This document shows, piece by piece, positions 7,071 to 14,400 of a stretch of DNA of 16,625 nt. This stretch comes from an uncultured Oscillospiraceae bacterium (GTDB lineage: Bacteria; Bacillota; Clostridia; Oscillospirales; Oscillospiraceae): assembly GCA_910577915.1 (NCBI GenBank), contig CAJTOM010000056.1, positions 1 to 16,625 on the forward strand, given 5' to 3'. Position 1 is the stretch's first letter; the number at the start of each line of letters is the position of its first letter. The notes under the pieces are model-generated. The model was given only the letters and a program-made list of their open reading frames with translations. It ran no database searches and was not told the DNA's origin. A program made the position numbers and the translations under genes.

Positions 7071-7826
7071 TCACTGGCGGTTCTCCGCCCGGATGATGCC
7101 CGGAATCTCCTCCAGGCCGTCGATCAGGTAGTCCGGTCTCAGGCCGGCATGCTCCAGCCCCGCGTCCCGGCGGGCCGCGCCGGGGTTGCGGATCTGGATC
7201 ATCAGCCGCCATCCGGCATTGCGCGCCCCCCGCACGTCCCGGGACAGGGTGTCCCCCACGTAGGCCAGCTCCTGGGGGAGCAGGCCCAGCTCCCGCTCCG
7301 CGATCCGGAAAATCTCCGCCGAGGGCTTGCGGATCCCTGCGGCGCTGGAGAGGACCATGCAGTCCATGTATGACCCCACGCCGTACTCCTCCAGAAAGTG
7401 GGGCGCTGCGGAGAGGGAGATAATGTTGCTGATGAGCCCCAGCCGCAAGCCCTGGTCCCGCAGGGCCTCGAAGGTCTCCCGTATGCAGGGCCGGCGGAGA
7501 ACCCGCATCCGCTCGTAGTCGTAGAGGAAGCTCAGCTCCTCAGCGATGGGGGCCAGCCGCTCCCGGCCGGCGGACCAGTCCCGGAGATACCAGCCGCTCC
7601 AGATCTCCGCCGCCGGCAGCTCCCGCAGATCCTGCTCGGAGCGGCGCTTGTAGGCCTCGGCATTCTCGTGGAGCCGCACGGCCAGCTCCTCGGGGGAGAC
7701 GTCCAGCTCCACGCCGTAGTCCGACAGTCGGTCCAGCAGGCGCCGGGCAAACCACGCATCCCGCCCTGGAGGGGAGCTGGCTGTGTGCAGTGTGCCGCCC
7801 AGATCGAACAGAACCGCTTTTATCAT
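7071..7826 (-). CDS. HAD-superfamily hydrolase, subfamily IA-like (paralogue 4, first gene of the operon)
   Basis: This 251-residue cytoplasmic HAD-fold protein has motif I LFDLGGTL (Asp8), motif II LISN (Ser133), motif III IRKPSAEIF (Lys167) and motif IV AYVGDTLSRD (Asp192, Asp197). These positions are identical to those of paralogue 5 at the far side of the regulator gene. The two also share the GDT(L/I)SRD form, whereas copies 1-3 have GDN or ADN. This suggests two subgroups: 4 with 5, and 1 to 3. The start at 7826 was chosen over an upstream in-frame ATG at 7916 because it immediately precedes the first fold strand and has AGGAGG nine bases before it. The ATG at 7916 lies upstream of the predicted transcription start. 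Promoter and operator candidates at 7866-7923 serve this gene. Substrate unknown. Confidence 0.92.
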   Translation of the reverse strand: MIKAVLFDLGGTLHTASSPPGRDAWFARRLLDRLSDYGVELDVSPEELAVRLHENAEAYKRRSEQDLRELPAAEIWSGWYLRDWSAGRERLAPIAEELSFLYDYERMRVLRRPCIRETFEALRDQGLRLGLISNIISLSAAPHFLEEYGVGSYMDCMVLSSAAGIRKPSAEIFRIAERELGLLPQELAYVGDTLSRDVRGARNAGWRLMIQIRNPGAARRDAGLEHAGLRPDYLIDGLEEIPGIIRAENRQ

Positions 7827-7865
7827 GGGAATCCGCCTCCTCTCCGCCGGCAGCACCGCATATAG

Positions 7866-7879
7866 TTCAAACGCTTTCG
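7866..7879. promoter_or_regulatory. LacI-family operator candidate in the HAD operon leader
   Basis: On the minus strand this reads CGAAAGCGTTTGAA, an imperfect palindrome around a central CG, as in LacI/GalR-family operators. It sits just downstream of the predicted transcription start of the HAD operon, where a bound repressor would block elongation or initiation. It shares CGAANNCGTTT with the site at 16325-16338 in the ABC operon leader. It could also be a CcpA (cre) site, since it resembles TGNAANCGNTNNCA-type patterns. Binding is inferred only. Confidence 0.45.
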
Positions 7880-7894
7880 TTTTTTCATGGTCAG

Positions 7895-7923
7895 ATTGTA
7901 CTCCATTTTTCTCCATTTGTCAA
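7895..7923 (-). promoter_or_regulatory. Sigma-A promoter of the HAD/gpmI/mgtC/hppA block
   Basis: On the minus strand, TTGACA (7918-7923) is separated by exactly 17 bp from TACAAT (7895-7900). This is a near-perfect vegetative promoter. Initiation near 7888 would give a leader of about 60 bases before the first HAD gene. No terminator with a T-run interrupts the genes down to 3154, so a long transcript is plausible. Confidence 0.82.
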
Positions 7924-8151
7924 CCATATTTCAAACTTTTATTGATATAAAAATCGATAAAATCGCGTAAAATAAAGATAATTGAAATTATATCGGGAAT
8001 CTATTCATAATTTCCGGTAATTTATCCGGAAATTTTCATTAAATCCGCCGGTTACATCCGGCCAATTGGTCATTTTTGTGGATTTTCCCCTCTGTTCCCC
8101 AGAATTTTTCCTGGTTAAGCAAAATTTTTCCGAAAATTAACCAAATTCCTC
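7924..8151. other. AT-rich divergent intergenic region with palindromes
   Basis: No gene was found in the 401 bp between the divergent starts at 7826 and 8228, which are far more AT-rich than the flanking genes. Besides the two promoters, this part contains a 9-bp-arm palindrome at 8009-8017/8026-8034 (AATTTCCGG and complement). It also contains a 7-bp-arm inverted repeat at 8112-8118/8137-8143 (TGGTTAA/TTAACCA), which encloses a CG-centred near-palindrome (TTTTTCCGAAAA, 8125-8136) close upstream of the regulator's -35 box. The last could be an autoregulatory operator. Confidence 0.55.
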
Positions 8152-8180
8152 TTGCATTTTTTCGTTAGACAATTTACAAT
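8152..8180 (+). promoter_or_regulatory. Sigma-A promoter of the LacI-family regulator gene
   Basis: TTGCAT (8152-8157) and TACAAT (8175-8180) are separated by 17 bp. Predicted initiation near 8187 leaves a leader of about 40 bases, ending with GGAGGAGCGCTT just before the ATG of the regulator. Confidence 0.75.
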
Positions 8181-8227
8181 AGAATCGCGGAAAGACAACG
8201 GAATATTTTCGAATCGGAGGAGCGCTT

Positions 8228-9235
8228 ATGAAGAATGTGACCATCAAAGATGTCGCGAAAGCCGCCGGCGTATCCTACTCCACCGTCTCAAGGGCCCTGT
8301 CCGGCAGCCCGGAGATCAGCGCCGATACCCGCGAGCGCATTCTCCAGGTCTGCAAGGAAATGAACTACACCGCCAACACCGTGGCCCGGGCCATGGTCAT
8401 GAAGAGCACCAAGCTGCTGGGCCTGATCCTCACAGGGGTCAACAACCCCTTCATGTCGGAGCTCGCCTACCACATCGACCGGCAGGCCAGGGCCAGGGGC
8501 TACAACATCATCCTGTGCAATTCCTCCCGGGAGCTGGAGCAGGAGCGGGAGCTGTTCGAGCTGATGATTGGGCGGCAGGTGGACGGCGTCATCCTCCTCC
8601 CCGCCGGGCCGGAGAGCTACGAGACCCTGCGGCCCTACCTCTCCCGCCTGCCCACGGTGTTCGTGGGCGAGAACCTGCGGGAGGTGCCGGAGAGCTACGT
8701 GTCTGTGGACAACTACCGGGGGGCCTATATCGGGGTGGAGTATCTCCACCGGCTGGGCCACCGGGACATCCTCTACTTCGGCCGCCGCCGGGGCAGCACT
8801 ACCCACCAGTTCCGGGCCGAGGGCTACGCCGCCGCCTGCCGGGATCTTGGACTGACGGCCCAGTACTGCAACAACACCTTCCCCCTCACCTCCATCAAGT
8901 ACGGCTACCAGCTGGCCAAGCAGCTGTTCGCCCAGGAGCGGCGCTTCACCGCCATCTTTGCCGCCACCGACACCAACGCCCTGGGCATTATGGAGGCGGC
9001 GGAGGAGAACGGCATCCGCATCCCCGAGGACATCTCCCTTCTGGGCTTCGACAACATCCGGGACAGCAGCCTCCCCCGGATCAACCTGAGCACCATTGAG
9101 CAGCCCATGAAGATGCTGGCCTCCGTGGCGGTGGACAGCCTGCTGGACAAGGTCCAGAGCGAGCTGGCGGGGTACAATCACCGCATCCTCATGCCCGCCC
9201 TCATTGAGCGGGCCTCCTGCTGTCCGCCGAAATAA
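8228..9235 (+). CDS. LacI/GalR-family transcriptional regulator
   Basis: This 335-residue DNA-binding regulator has an N-terminal LacI helix-turn-helix at about residues 4-26 (TIKDVAKAAGVSYSTVSRAL) and a hinge helix near 45-57 (YTANTVARAMVMK). It continues into a periplasmic-binding-protein-like effector domain starting at KLLGLILTGVNNPF. The effector domain has family landmarks such as DGVILLPAG, VSVDN.RGAYIGVEYL, and FAATDTNALGIMEAAEENGIRIPEDISLLGFDN. Length is normal and nothing is missing. The start has a strong GGAGG nine bases upstream. It is the only plus-strand gene in the window, divergent from the HAD operon and convergent with the second HAD operon. It is therefore the obvious local regulator of one or both, and perhaps of the ABC operon. 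The effector, probably a sugar or sugar phosphate, cannot be read from the sequence. Confidence 0.95.
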   Translation: MKNVTIKDVAKAAGVSYSTVSRALSGSPEISADTRERILQVCKEMNYTANTVARAMVMKSTKLLGLILTGVNNPFMSELAYHIDRQARARGYNIILCNSSRELEQERELFELMIGRQVDGVILLPAGPESYETLRPYLSRLPTVFVGENLREVPESYVSVDNYRGAYIGVEYLHRLGHRDILYFGRRRGSTTHQFRAEGYAAACRDLGLTAQYCNNTFPLTSIKYGYQLAKQLFAQERRFTAIFAATDTNALGIMEAAEENGIRIPEDISLLGFDNIRDSSLPRINLSTIEQPMKMLASVAVDSLLDKVQSELAGYNHRILMPALIERASCCPPK

Positions 9236-9251
9236 TGCTCTTCTGAAAAAC

Positions 9252-9300
9252 AAAAGCACCGGACTGCTGGTTTGCCAGCAGTCCGGCGCCTTTTCTGTCT
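9252..9300. terminator. Bidirectional intrinsic terminator
   Basis: A perfect 12-bp stem (9259-9270 with 9275-9286) around a TTTG loop is followed on the plus strand by CGCCTTTTCTGT. On the minus strand it is followed by GTGCTTTTGTTTTTC. It lies between the regulator stop (9235) and the stop of HAD paralogue 5 (9304), as expected for a shared terminator of convergent genes. Confidence 0.9.
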
Positions 9301-9303
9301 GTG

Positions 9304-10056
9304 TCAGCCCCTGCTCAGCTTCTCCACAATGGGGTAGACCTCATAGATGTCCTCCACCATGTAGTCGGGCTCAAACTCCCGCTTGATGCCGCAGTCCTTC
9401 TCCCGGGTCAGCTTCGAACAGATCTGGATGGCCGCGGCGAAGCCCGCCCGCTTGGAGCCGATAATGTCCCGGGAGATGGTGTCCCCCACGTAGACGCACT
9501 CCTCCGGCGCGCTCTGGATCTGGTGGAGGGCCACCGAGAAGATGTCGGTGCAGGGCTTGCGAAGGCCGGTCACCGAGGAGAGAGTCACGTCCTGAAAGTA
9601 GTCCCGGATGCCGTACTCCCTCAGAATATCGAACACCTGGTAGAGGGCGGCGGTGTTGCTGATGATCCCCAGCTTCATCCCCAGGCCCTTCAGACCCTCC
9701 AGCATCTCCGCCACCCGGGGGCGGAGGGCGCGGTGGTAGTGGGTCACCTCCCACATGTGGGCGATCTCCTCACAGCAGGGGGCCAGCCGCTCCCTGGGAA
9801 AATCGTAGGCAGTCAGCACGTAGTCGCACCAGATGGAGACGGGCTTGAGCTCCACGTCGCTGGCGTCCCGGTACCGGCCGTACCGGACCCAGCCCTCGTC
9901 CACCTGCCGCTTCAGCTCCGCCAGGTCGCCGCCGGGATCCATGCCCCGGCTCTTCAAAATGGTGTGCAGCTTTTCAATGGCCTCCTGCTGGGACTGGTCA
10001 TCCACGTAGATGTCCTCCAGCGTTCCGCCCATGTCAAACAGAACAGATGTAATCAT
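9304..10056 (-). CDS. HAD-superfamily hydrolase, subfamily IA-like (paralogue 5)
   Basis: This 250-residue HAD-fold protein has motif I LFDMGGTL (Asp8), motif II IISN (Ser133), motif III LRKPCTDIF (Lys167) and motif IV VYVGDTISRD (Asp192, Asp197). Motif positions coincide exactly with those of paralogue 4, so the two are probably the closest pair. The helical cap spans about 15-115. The residue two after the nucleophile is Gly, as in all local copies. Its ATG overlaps the stop codon of the upstream metallo-beta-lactamase-fold gene by ATGA, indicating translational coupling. GGGAGG precedes it. It ends the second operon at the shared terminator. Separation from the other four HAD genes by the regulator suggests duplication or insertion around the regulator. 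Substrate unknown. Confidence 0.92.
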   Translation of the reverse strand: MITSVLFDMGGTLEDIYVDDQSQQEAIEKLHTILKSRGMDPGGDLAELKRQVDEGWVRYGRYRDASDVELKPVSIWCDYVLTAYDFPRERLAPCCEEIAHMWEVTHYHRALRPRVAEMLEGLKGLGMKLGIISNTAALYQVFDILREYGIRDYFQDVTLSSVTGLRKPCTDIFSVALHQIQSAPEECVYVGDTISRDIIGSKRAGFAAAIQICSKLTREKDCGIKREFEPDYMVEDIYEVYPIVEKLSRG

Positions 10057-11027
10057 ATTGTCCTCCCGCCGCCTTCGCGGCTGTCCGGGGCGAGGATTGT
10101 CCCGTCTCCCAGGATGGTAAAATCAACGGATTCCCAGCAAGCTGGCGCCTGTCCGGGCCGGCTGAAGCTGTCGGTGTACCACACCCGGGCCCCCTCCGCC
10201 TCCAGCAGCGCCGCCGCCGCGGCAGAGGGGCGGTCCTTCCGGGGGTTGTAGGCCGCCGAGCAGGAGATCACGGCGTGGGACGGCCGCAGCCGCCGGGCCA
10301 GCAGGGGGGTCATGGATTTTGCGTCGCCGTGGTGGGGGACCTTGAGGATGCCGCAGGGCTCCGCCTCATGCTCCCATACCGCGCCGTAGCAGTCCCCGGC
10401 GATCTCAACGCGCCGCCCGGCGCAGCGCAGCGCCAGGCGCAGGGAGCCGGGATTGCGGTACTTGGAGGACCACCAGCGCTTGTCCCCGTTCACAGGCTCT
10501 CCCGCCAGCAGCGCCGCCCAGGTCCGGCGCTGGAGGGCGGCGGCCACCGGGTCGGGGCAGATCAGGACCGCCTCCAGGTCCGCCGTCCGCACCAGGCGCT
10601 CCGTATCCCACACCTCGCAGCTGCGGACGCCGGACGCCGCCAGGGCCTCCGCATACGCCGCCCAGCAGTTGAGGCAGTCTATGAGGCCGGCCACCGTCTT
10701 CTCCTCGCCGCCTTTGCGGGGAATCCGCCCCGCCGGCAGCCGGGGAAAAAAGCCGGCATAGACCGCCCCGATCTCCACCGCGCCCAGCAGGTCCCCCAGA
10801 CCGCCGAAGTGGTCCTCGTGGAGGTGGGTCACCACCAGGGCGTCCAGCCGGGCGACGGCATGTCTGCGCAGATAGGCCGCGGCGGTCAGGCGGCAGGAGC
10901 CCGGAAGAACCCCCACGTCCCGCCGGCCCGCGTCCACCAGCAGGCGGAACACGCGGCCATCCGGGCCCCAGTCCTCCACCAGGGCCGCGTCGCCGTCGCC
11001 CACGTTGATAAAGTGCAGCTTCAGCAT
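10053..11027 (-). CDS. ComEC/Rec2-like metallo-beta-lactamase-fold hydrolase
   Basis: This 324-residue protein has the metallo-beta-lactamase fold of the ComEC C-terminal-domain type, but without ComEC's membrane channel. Visible metal-site elements are INVGDGDAALV at the N-terminus, LLVDAGR (Asp32), THLHEDH (His68, His70, Asp72, His73), a later IAGDCYG and the family's VPHHG. There is no signal peptide or membrane helix, so it is probably cytoplasmic. Free-standing proteins of this kind are annotated as metal-dependent hydrolases, possibly acting on phosphodiesters or nucleic acids; no specific reaction is established for this one. The start lies 4 bp after the upstream membrane-protein gene with only a weak GGTGAG ribosome binding site, implying coupling to it. 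Its own stop overlaps the start of HAD paralogue 5. Confidence 0.9.
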   Translation of the reverse strand: MLKLHFINVGDGDAALVEDWGPDGRVFRLLVDAGRRDVGVLPGSCRLTAAAYLRRHAVARLDALVVTHLHEDHFGGLGDLLGAVEIGAVYAGFFPRLPAGRIPRKGGEEKTVAGLIDCLNCWAAYAEALAASGVRSCEVWDTERLVRTADLEAVLICPDPVAAALQRRTWAALLAGEPVNGDKRWWSSKYRNPGSLRLALRCAGRRVEIAGDCYGAVWEHEAEPCGILKVPHHGDAKSMTPLLARRLRPSHAVISCSAAYNPRKDRPSAAAAALLEAEGARVWYTDSFSRPGQAPACWESVDFTILGDGTILAPDSREGGGRTI

Positions 11028-11031
11028 GGAC

Positions 11032-11613
11032 TCACCGCCGCTGGGTGTACTTCTTCCAGGGGGCCTCCTCGTCCTTGGCCGGGGGTACGTAGTCCCGCTT
11101 GTACAGCAGGCCCGTCACCACCAGGCCCAGCCCCACCGGAATCAGGATAAACCAGGCGAAGAAATGCAAGAACGAGGCGGCGGCCCCCTCCTCCTTCAGC
11201 ATGAACAGCATGGACGCGCACACCAGGACCGCGTACAGCGCCAGCCACAGGTGGCATCCAAACATGAGCCGCTTGTCGGAAAATATCTTGTGCACCAGCA
11301 GGGAGACCAGCAGCCCCGCCCCGCTGGCCGCCAGGGACTGGAGCAGATTGCCCGCAAACACCGGCCAGCCCGCCGTCACCGGCGCGAGCCACTCAATGGA
11401 GAAATTGAAGGCGGCAATGTAGAGCAGGACGAACACCAGGCTCAAACAGAAGGTATACACCATCAGGCCGCTCTTGGGCTTGCCGTCCTCGGTGAAGAGG
11501 AAGGCCTTCCAGAAGCTCTTCTCCCGCCTGGCCCACTTCTCCTTCCGCTCCTTCTTCCGCTTCTCCCGCTCCGCCGCCTCGATCTGACGGTAGAAATCGT
11601 TGTTCTGATCCAT
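11032..11613 (-). CDS. Small multi-pass membrane protein of unknown function
   Basis: I do not recognise a family. The 193 residues begin with about 50 hydrophilic residues containing a Lys/Glu/Arg-rich probable helix (REKRKKERKEKWARREK). Four strongly hydrophobic stretches follow: YTFCLSLVFVLLYIAAF, the GNLLQSLAASGAGLLVSLLV segment, LWLALYAVLVCASMLFML, and FFAWFILIPVGLGLVVTGLL. The tail is short and basic and ends in KKYTQRR. The start at 11613 was chosen because AAGGAGG lies 5 bases upstream; an in-frame ATG at 11661 falls inside the leader hairpin. It is the first gene of the three-gene operon ending in HAD paralogue 5. A membrane anchor or partner for the downstream hydrolase is possible but unsupported. 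Confidence 0.8.
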   Translation of the reverse strand: MDQNNDFYRQIEAAEREKRKKERKEKWARREKSFWKAFLFTEDGKPKSGLMVYTFCLSLVFVLLYIAAFNFSIEWLAPVTAGWPVFAGNLLQSLAASGAGLLVSLLVHKIFSDKRLMFGCHLWLALYAVLVCASMLFMLKEEGAAASFLHFFAWFILIPVGLGLVVTGLLYKRDYVPPAKDEEAPWKKYTQRR

Positions 11614-11639
11614 AGCTGCCTCCTTGTCCCCGCCGGTAT

Positions 11640-11683
11640 AGAAGCCCTGCGCGGCAGGCATGCGCCTGCCGCGCAGGGCTTCT
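11640..11683. repeat. Perfect 20-bp-arm hairpin in the leader of the second operon
   Basis: Arms 11640-11659 and 11664-11683 are exact complements around the 4-base loop ATGC (central part GCGCGGCAGGC and complement). It lies 50 bp after the stop of the binding-protein gene and inside the predicted leader of the next operon, about 10 bases after its start point. There is no T-run on either side. It may cap the 3' end of the ABC operon mRNA, act as a terminator, or be a structured leader. Confidence 0.7.
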
Positions 11684-11699
11684 CCTCAGTCGTGCTTAC

Positions 11700-11728
11700 A
11701 GTATACGCCGGACCAGGCGAAAGGTCAA
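11700..11728 (-). promoter_or_regulatory. Sigma-A promoter of the membrane protein/MBL/HAD operon
   Basis: The minus strand has TTGACC (11723-11728), 17 bp and TATACT (11700-11705). It starts only 5 bases beyond the stop codon of the upstream binding-protein gene. It would place the 20-bp hairpin at the very 5' end of the transcript. Confidence 0.75.
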
Positions 11729-11733
11729 GGGAA

Positions 11734-13053
11734 TTACTTGGTGTAGGGGCTGATGCTCAGCCAGTAGGTCCACAGGTCCTGGGTGGAGCCAAAGGTGTCG
11801 TTGATGGCCGCCAGATCCGGCTCAATAGCGCCGCACTCCGCCAGGGTCACGGGGTTCCAGTCACCCTCCACGTCGTCACGGACAGGCCAGTTGCCCTCCT
11901 TGGAGAAGGGCTTCAGACCGCCGCTCTGGCCGTCCGTACCGCCGGTGATCCAGCGGATGAACAGACGGGCCGCCGCCGGATGCCGGCAGCCGTTGACCAC
12001 GTACATGTACTCGCAGTTCTCCAGGCCGGTGTAGGGGGTCAGGTTGGTCAGCCATGCGATGTTAAAGCCGGACTCGTCACGGTTGCCGATCTTGCCGCCG
12101 GAGGCCAGGCACAGGGCGGGATCGTCCTTGGTGGAGTTGTGGACCGCCTGCACCAGCTCGTCGCCGTCGCCGATGAAGGTCATCTGCATCTGGGAGAAGC
12201 GCCACATGTACTCCAGGCCGGCGTTGTTCTCAGGCACCTCGAAATCGAAGCCGCTGCCGTCATAGGTGTACTCCAGGGGCTCGCCGTACAGATCCTCATA
12301 GGCCTGCGCCATCTGGTCGGCGTTGACCACGAAGCTGGCGAACAGGGACAGGTAGGAGGTCTCGGTGCCAATCTCCTTGGTGAACAGGCGGTACTTCTGG
12401 GATCCGTCCTCGTTCTTCTCGATGATCTGCCACCAGCTGGTCACAGGCTGCTCGTCGGGGAAGGCCTCGGTGTTGTAGTACCAGAAGCTCTGGGAGGCGT
12501 AGAGGGGATAGCCGTAGCGCAGCAGGTCCTCGTCCACCTTGGCGGAGAGATCACGGGGATAGAAGGCGGACATGTAGCCGGCCTCGTAGTAGTCAAAGAA
12601 CACATCGCCGTTGACGTCCTTGGCCTGGAGGACATCGCCGAAGATGTTGCCGGAGTCGGCCTCCAGCACGCACTTCTCCAGGACCTCGTCCTGGTCCATG
12701 TCCATAATGACCACGTCCAGACCGGGATAGGCGGCCTCAAAGTCCTCCTCCGCCTTCATCATCTTGGAGGAGGTGGCGTAGATGTTGATCTCGGGGTACT
12801 CCTTGACCTCCTCCAAAGCCATCTGGTACAGCTCCTCGTCGGTCATGTCGCTCCACTCGTCGTAGATGGGGCCGAAAAACTCGGAATCCTCCACCTTGAC
12901 GGGCTCGTCGGGCTGCTGGGTGTCGCCCCCCTGGTTGTCGCTCTGACCGGGGGCGCCGTCGTTCTTCTTGTCGTTGCCGCCGCCTCCGCAGGCGGCCAGG
13001 CTCAGCAGCATGACCAGGGCCAGCAGGAGGGCTAAGAGCTTACTCTTCTTCAT
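11734..13053 (-). CDS. ABC transporter substrate-binding lipoprotein (FbpA/AfuA-like)
   Basis: This 439-residue extracytoplasmic binding protein starts with a lipoprotein signal peptide (MKKSKLLALLL...LSLAAC, lipid-anchored at Cys22). A Gly/Asp/Gln-rich linker of about 35 residues follows. The mature domain begins near EINIYATSSKMMKAEEDFEAAYP, a pattern of iron/2-aminoethylphosphonate/sugar-phosphate-type binding proteins (class with FbpA and AfuA). It contains FWYYNTEAF and a C-terminal hinge region (VNGCRHPAAARLFIRWI). It is longer than typical FbpA proteins (about 340). It is the last gene after ATPase and permease, an order consistent with higher expression through mRNA processing. Its AAGGAG is about 12 bases from the ATG, a rather long spacing. 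The surface is acidic. Ligand cannot be decided from the sequence: Fe(III), phosphonate, sugar phosphate and polyol remain possible. Confidence 0.88.
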   Translation of the reverse strand: MKKSKLLALLLALVMLLSLAACGGGGNDKKNDGAPGQSDNQGGDTQQPDEPVKVEDSEFFGPIYDEWSDMTDEELYQMALEEVKEYPEINIYATSSKMMKAEEDFEAAYPGLDVVIMDMDQDEVLEKCVLEADSGNIFGDVLQAKDVNGDVFFDYYEAGYMSAFYPRDLSAKVDEDLLRYGYPLYASQSFWYYNTEAFPDEQPVTSWWQIIEKNEDGSQKYRLFTKEIGTETSYLSLFASFVVNADQMAQAYEDLYGEPLEYTYDGSGFDFEVPENNAGLEYMWRFSQMQMTFIGDGDELVQAVHNSTKDDPALCLASGGKIGNRDESGFNIAWLTNLTPYTGLENCEYMYVVNGCRHPAAARLFIRWITGGTDGQSGGLKPFSKEGNWPVRDDVEGDWNPVTLAECGAIEPDLAAINDTFGSTQDLWTYWLSISPYTK

Positions 13054-13114
13054 AGTGATCCAATTCTCCTTTCAAATGTTCACGCGATCTTCCGGGCAAT
13101 GTATCGTATTTCCT

Positions 13115-13141
13115 CGCCGCCCCCCGGCCGGGGGGGCGGCG
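13115..13141 (-). repeat. Very GC-rich hairpin before the binding-protein gene
   Basis: Thirteen base pairs with a single bulged G form an almost uninterrupted GC stem centred at 13127/13128, between the ATPase stop and the binding-protein start. It has no T-run. Such structures between genes of import operons commonly set different mRNA stabilities, which would favour the binding-protein segment. That role is inferred. Confidence 0.6.
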
Positions 13142-13155
13142 GCAGAAACCGGGCT

Positions 13156-14274
<1,119 letters not shown>

Positions 14275-14332
14275 TGTGTCAACCTTTCCTTTCTGTTTTT
14301 CAACAAGAGAGTGCTGGACTCCGTCCAAACCT

Positions 14333-14353
14333 GCCGGAGGCGCCGCCTCCGGC
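14333..14353 (-). repeat. Hairpin between permease and ATPase genes
   Basis: A 10-bp-arm inverted repeat (GCCGGAGGCG and complement) is separated by one base, giving a stem of about 8 bp with a tight loop in the mRNA. It lies in the 126-bp gap between the permease stop and the ATPase start. No T-run follows. It probably affects mRNA processing or decay. Nothing else was found in the gap. Confidence 0.5.
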
Positions 14354-14400
14354 CTCCGCCGTCCCCCCGAAGGAGGCCGGCGAAAACATTTACCTGCGTT

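Noticed and set aside
5582..7096. Plus-strand 504-codon open frame opposite HAD genes 2 and 3
   Set aside because: It has the same low-complexity composition typical of antisense frames and no ribosome binding site or family resemblance; the minus-strand HAD motifs are clear.
8009..8034. CRISPR or iteron-type repeats in the AT-rich divergent region
   Set aside because: The palindromes differ in sequence and spacing; there is no regular direct repeat.
11005..13035. Plus-strand 676-codon open frame opposite the binding protein and membrane protein genes
   Set aside because: It is an antisense shadow; it crosses two genes, the promoter and the 20-bp hairpin.
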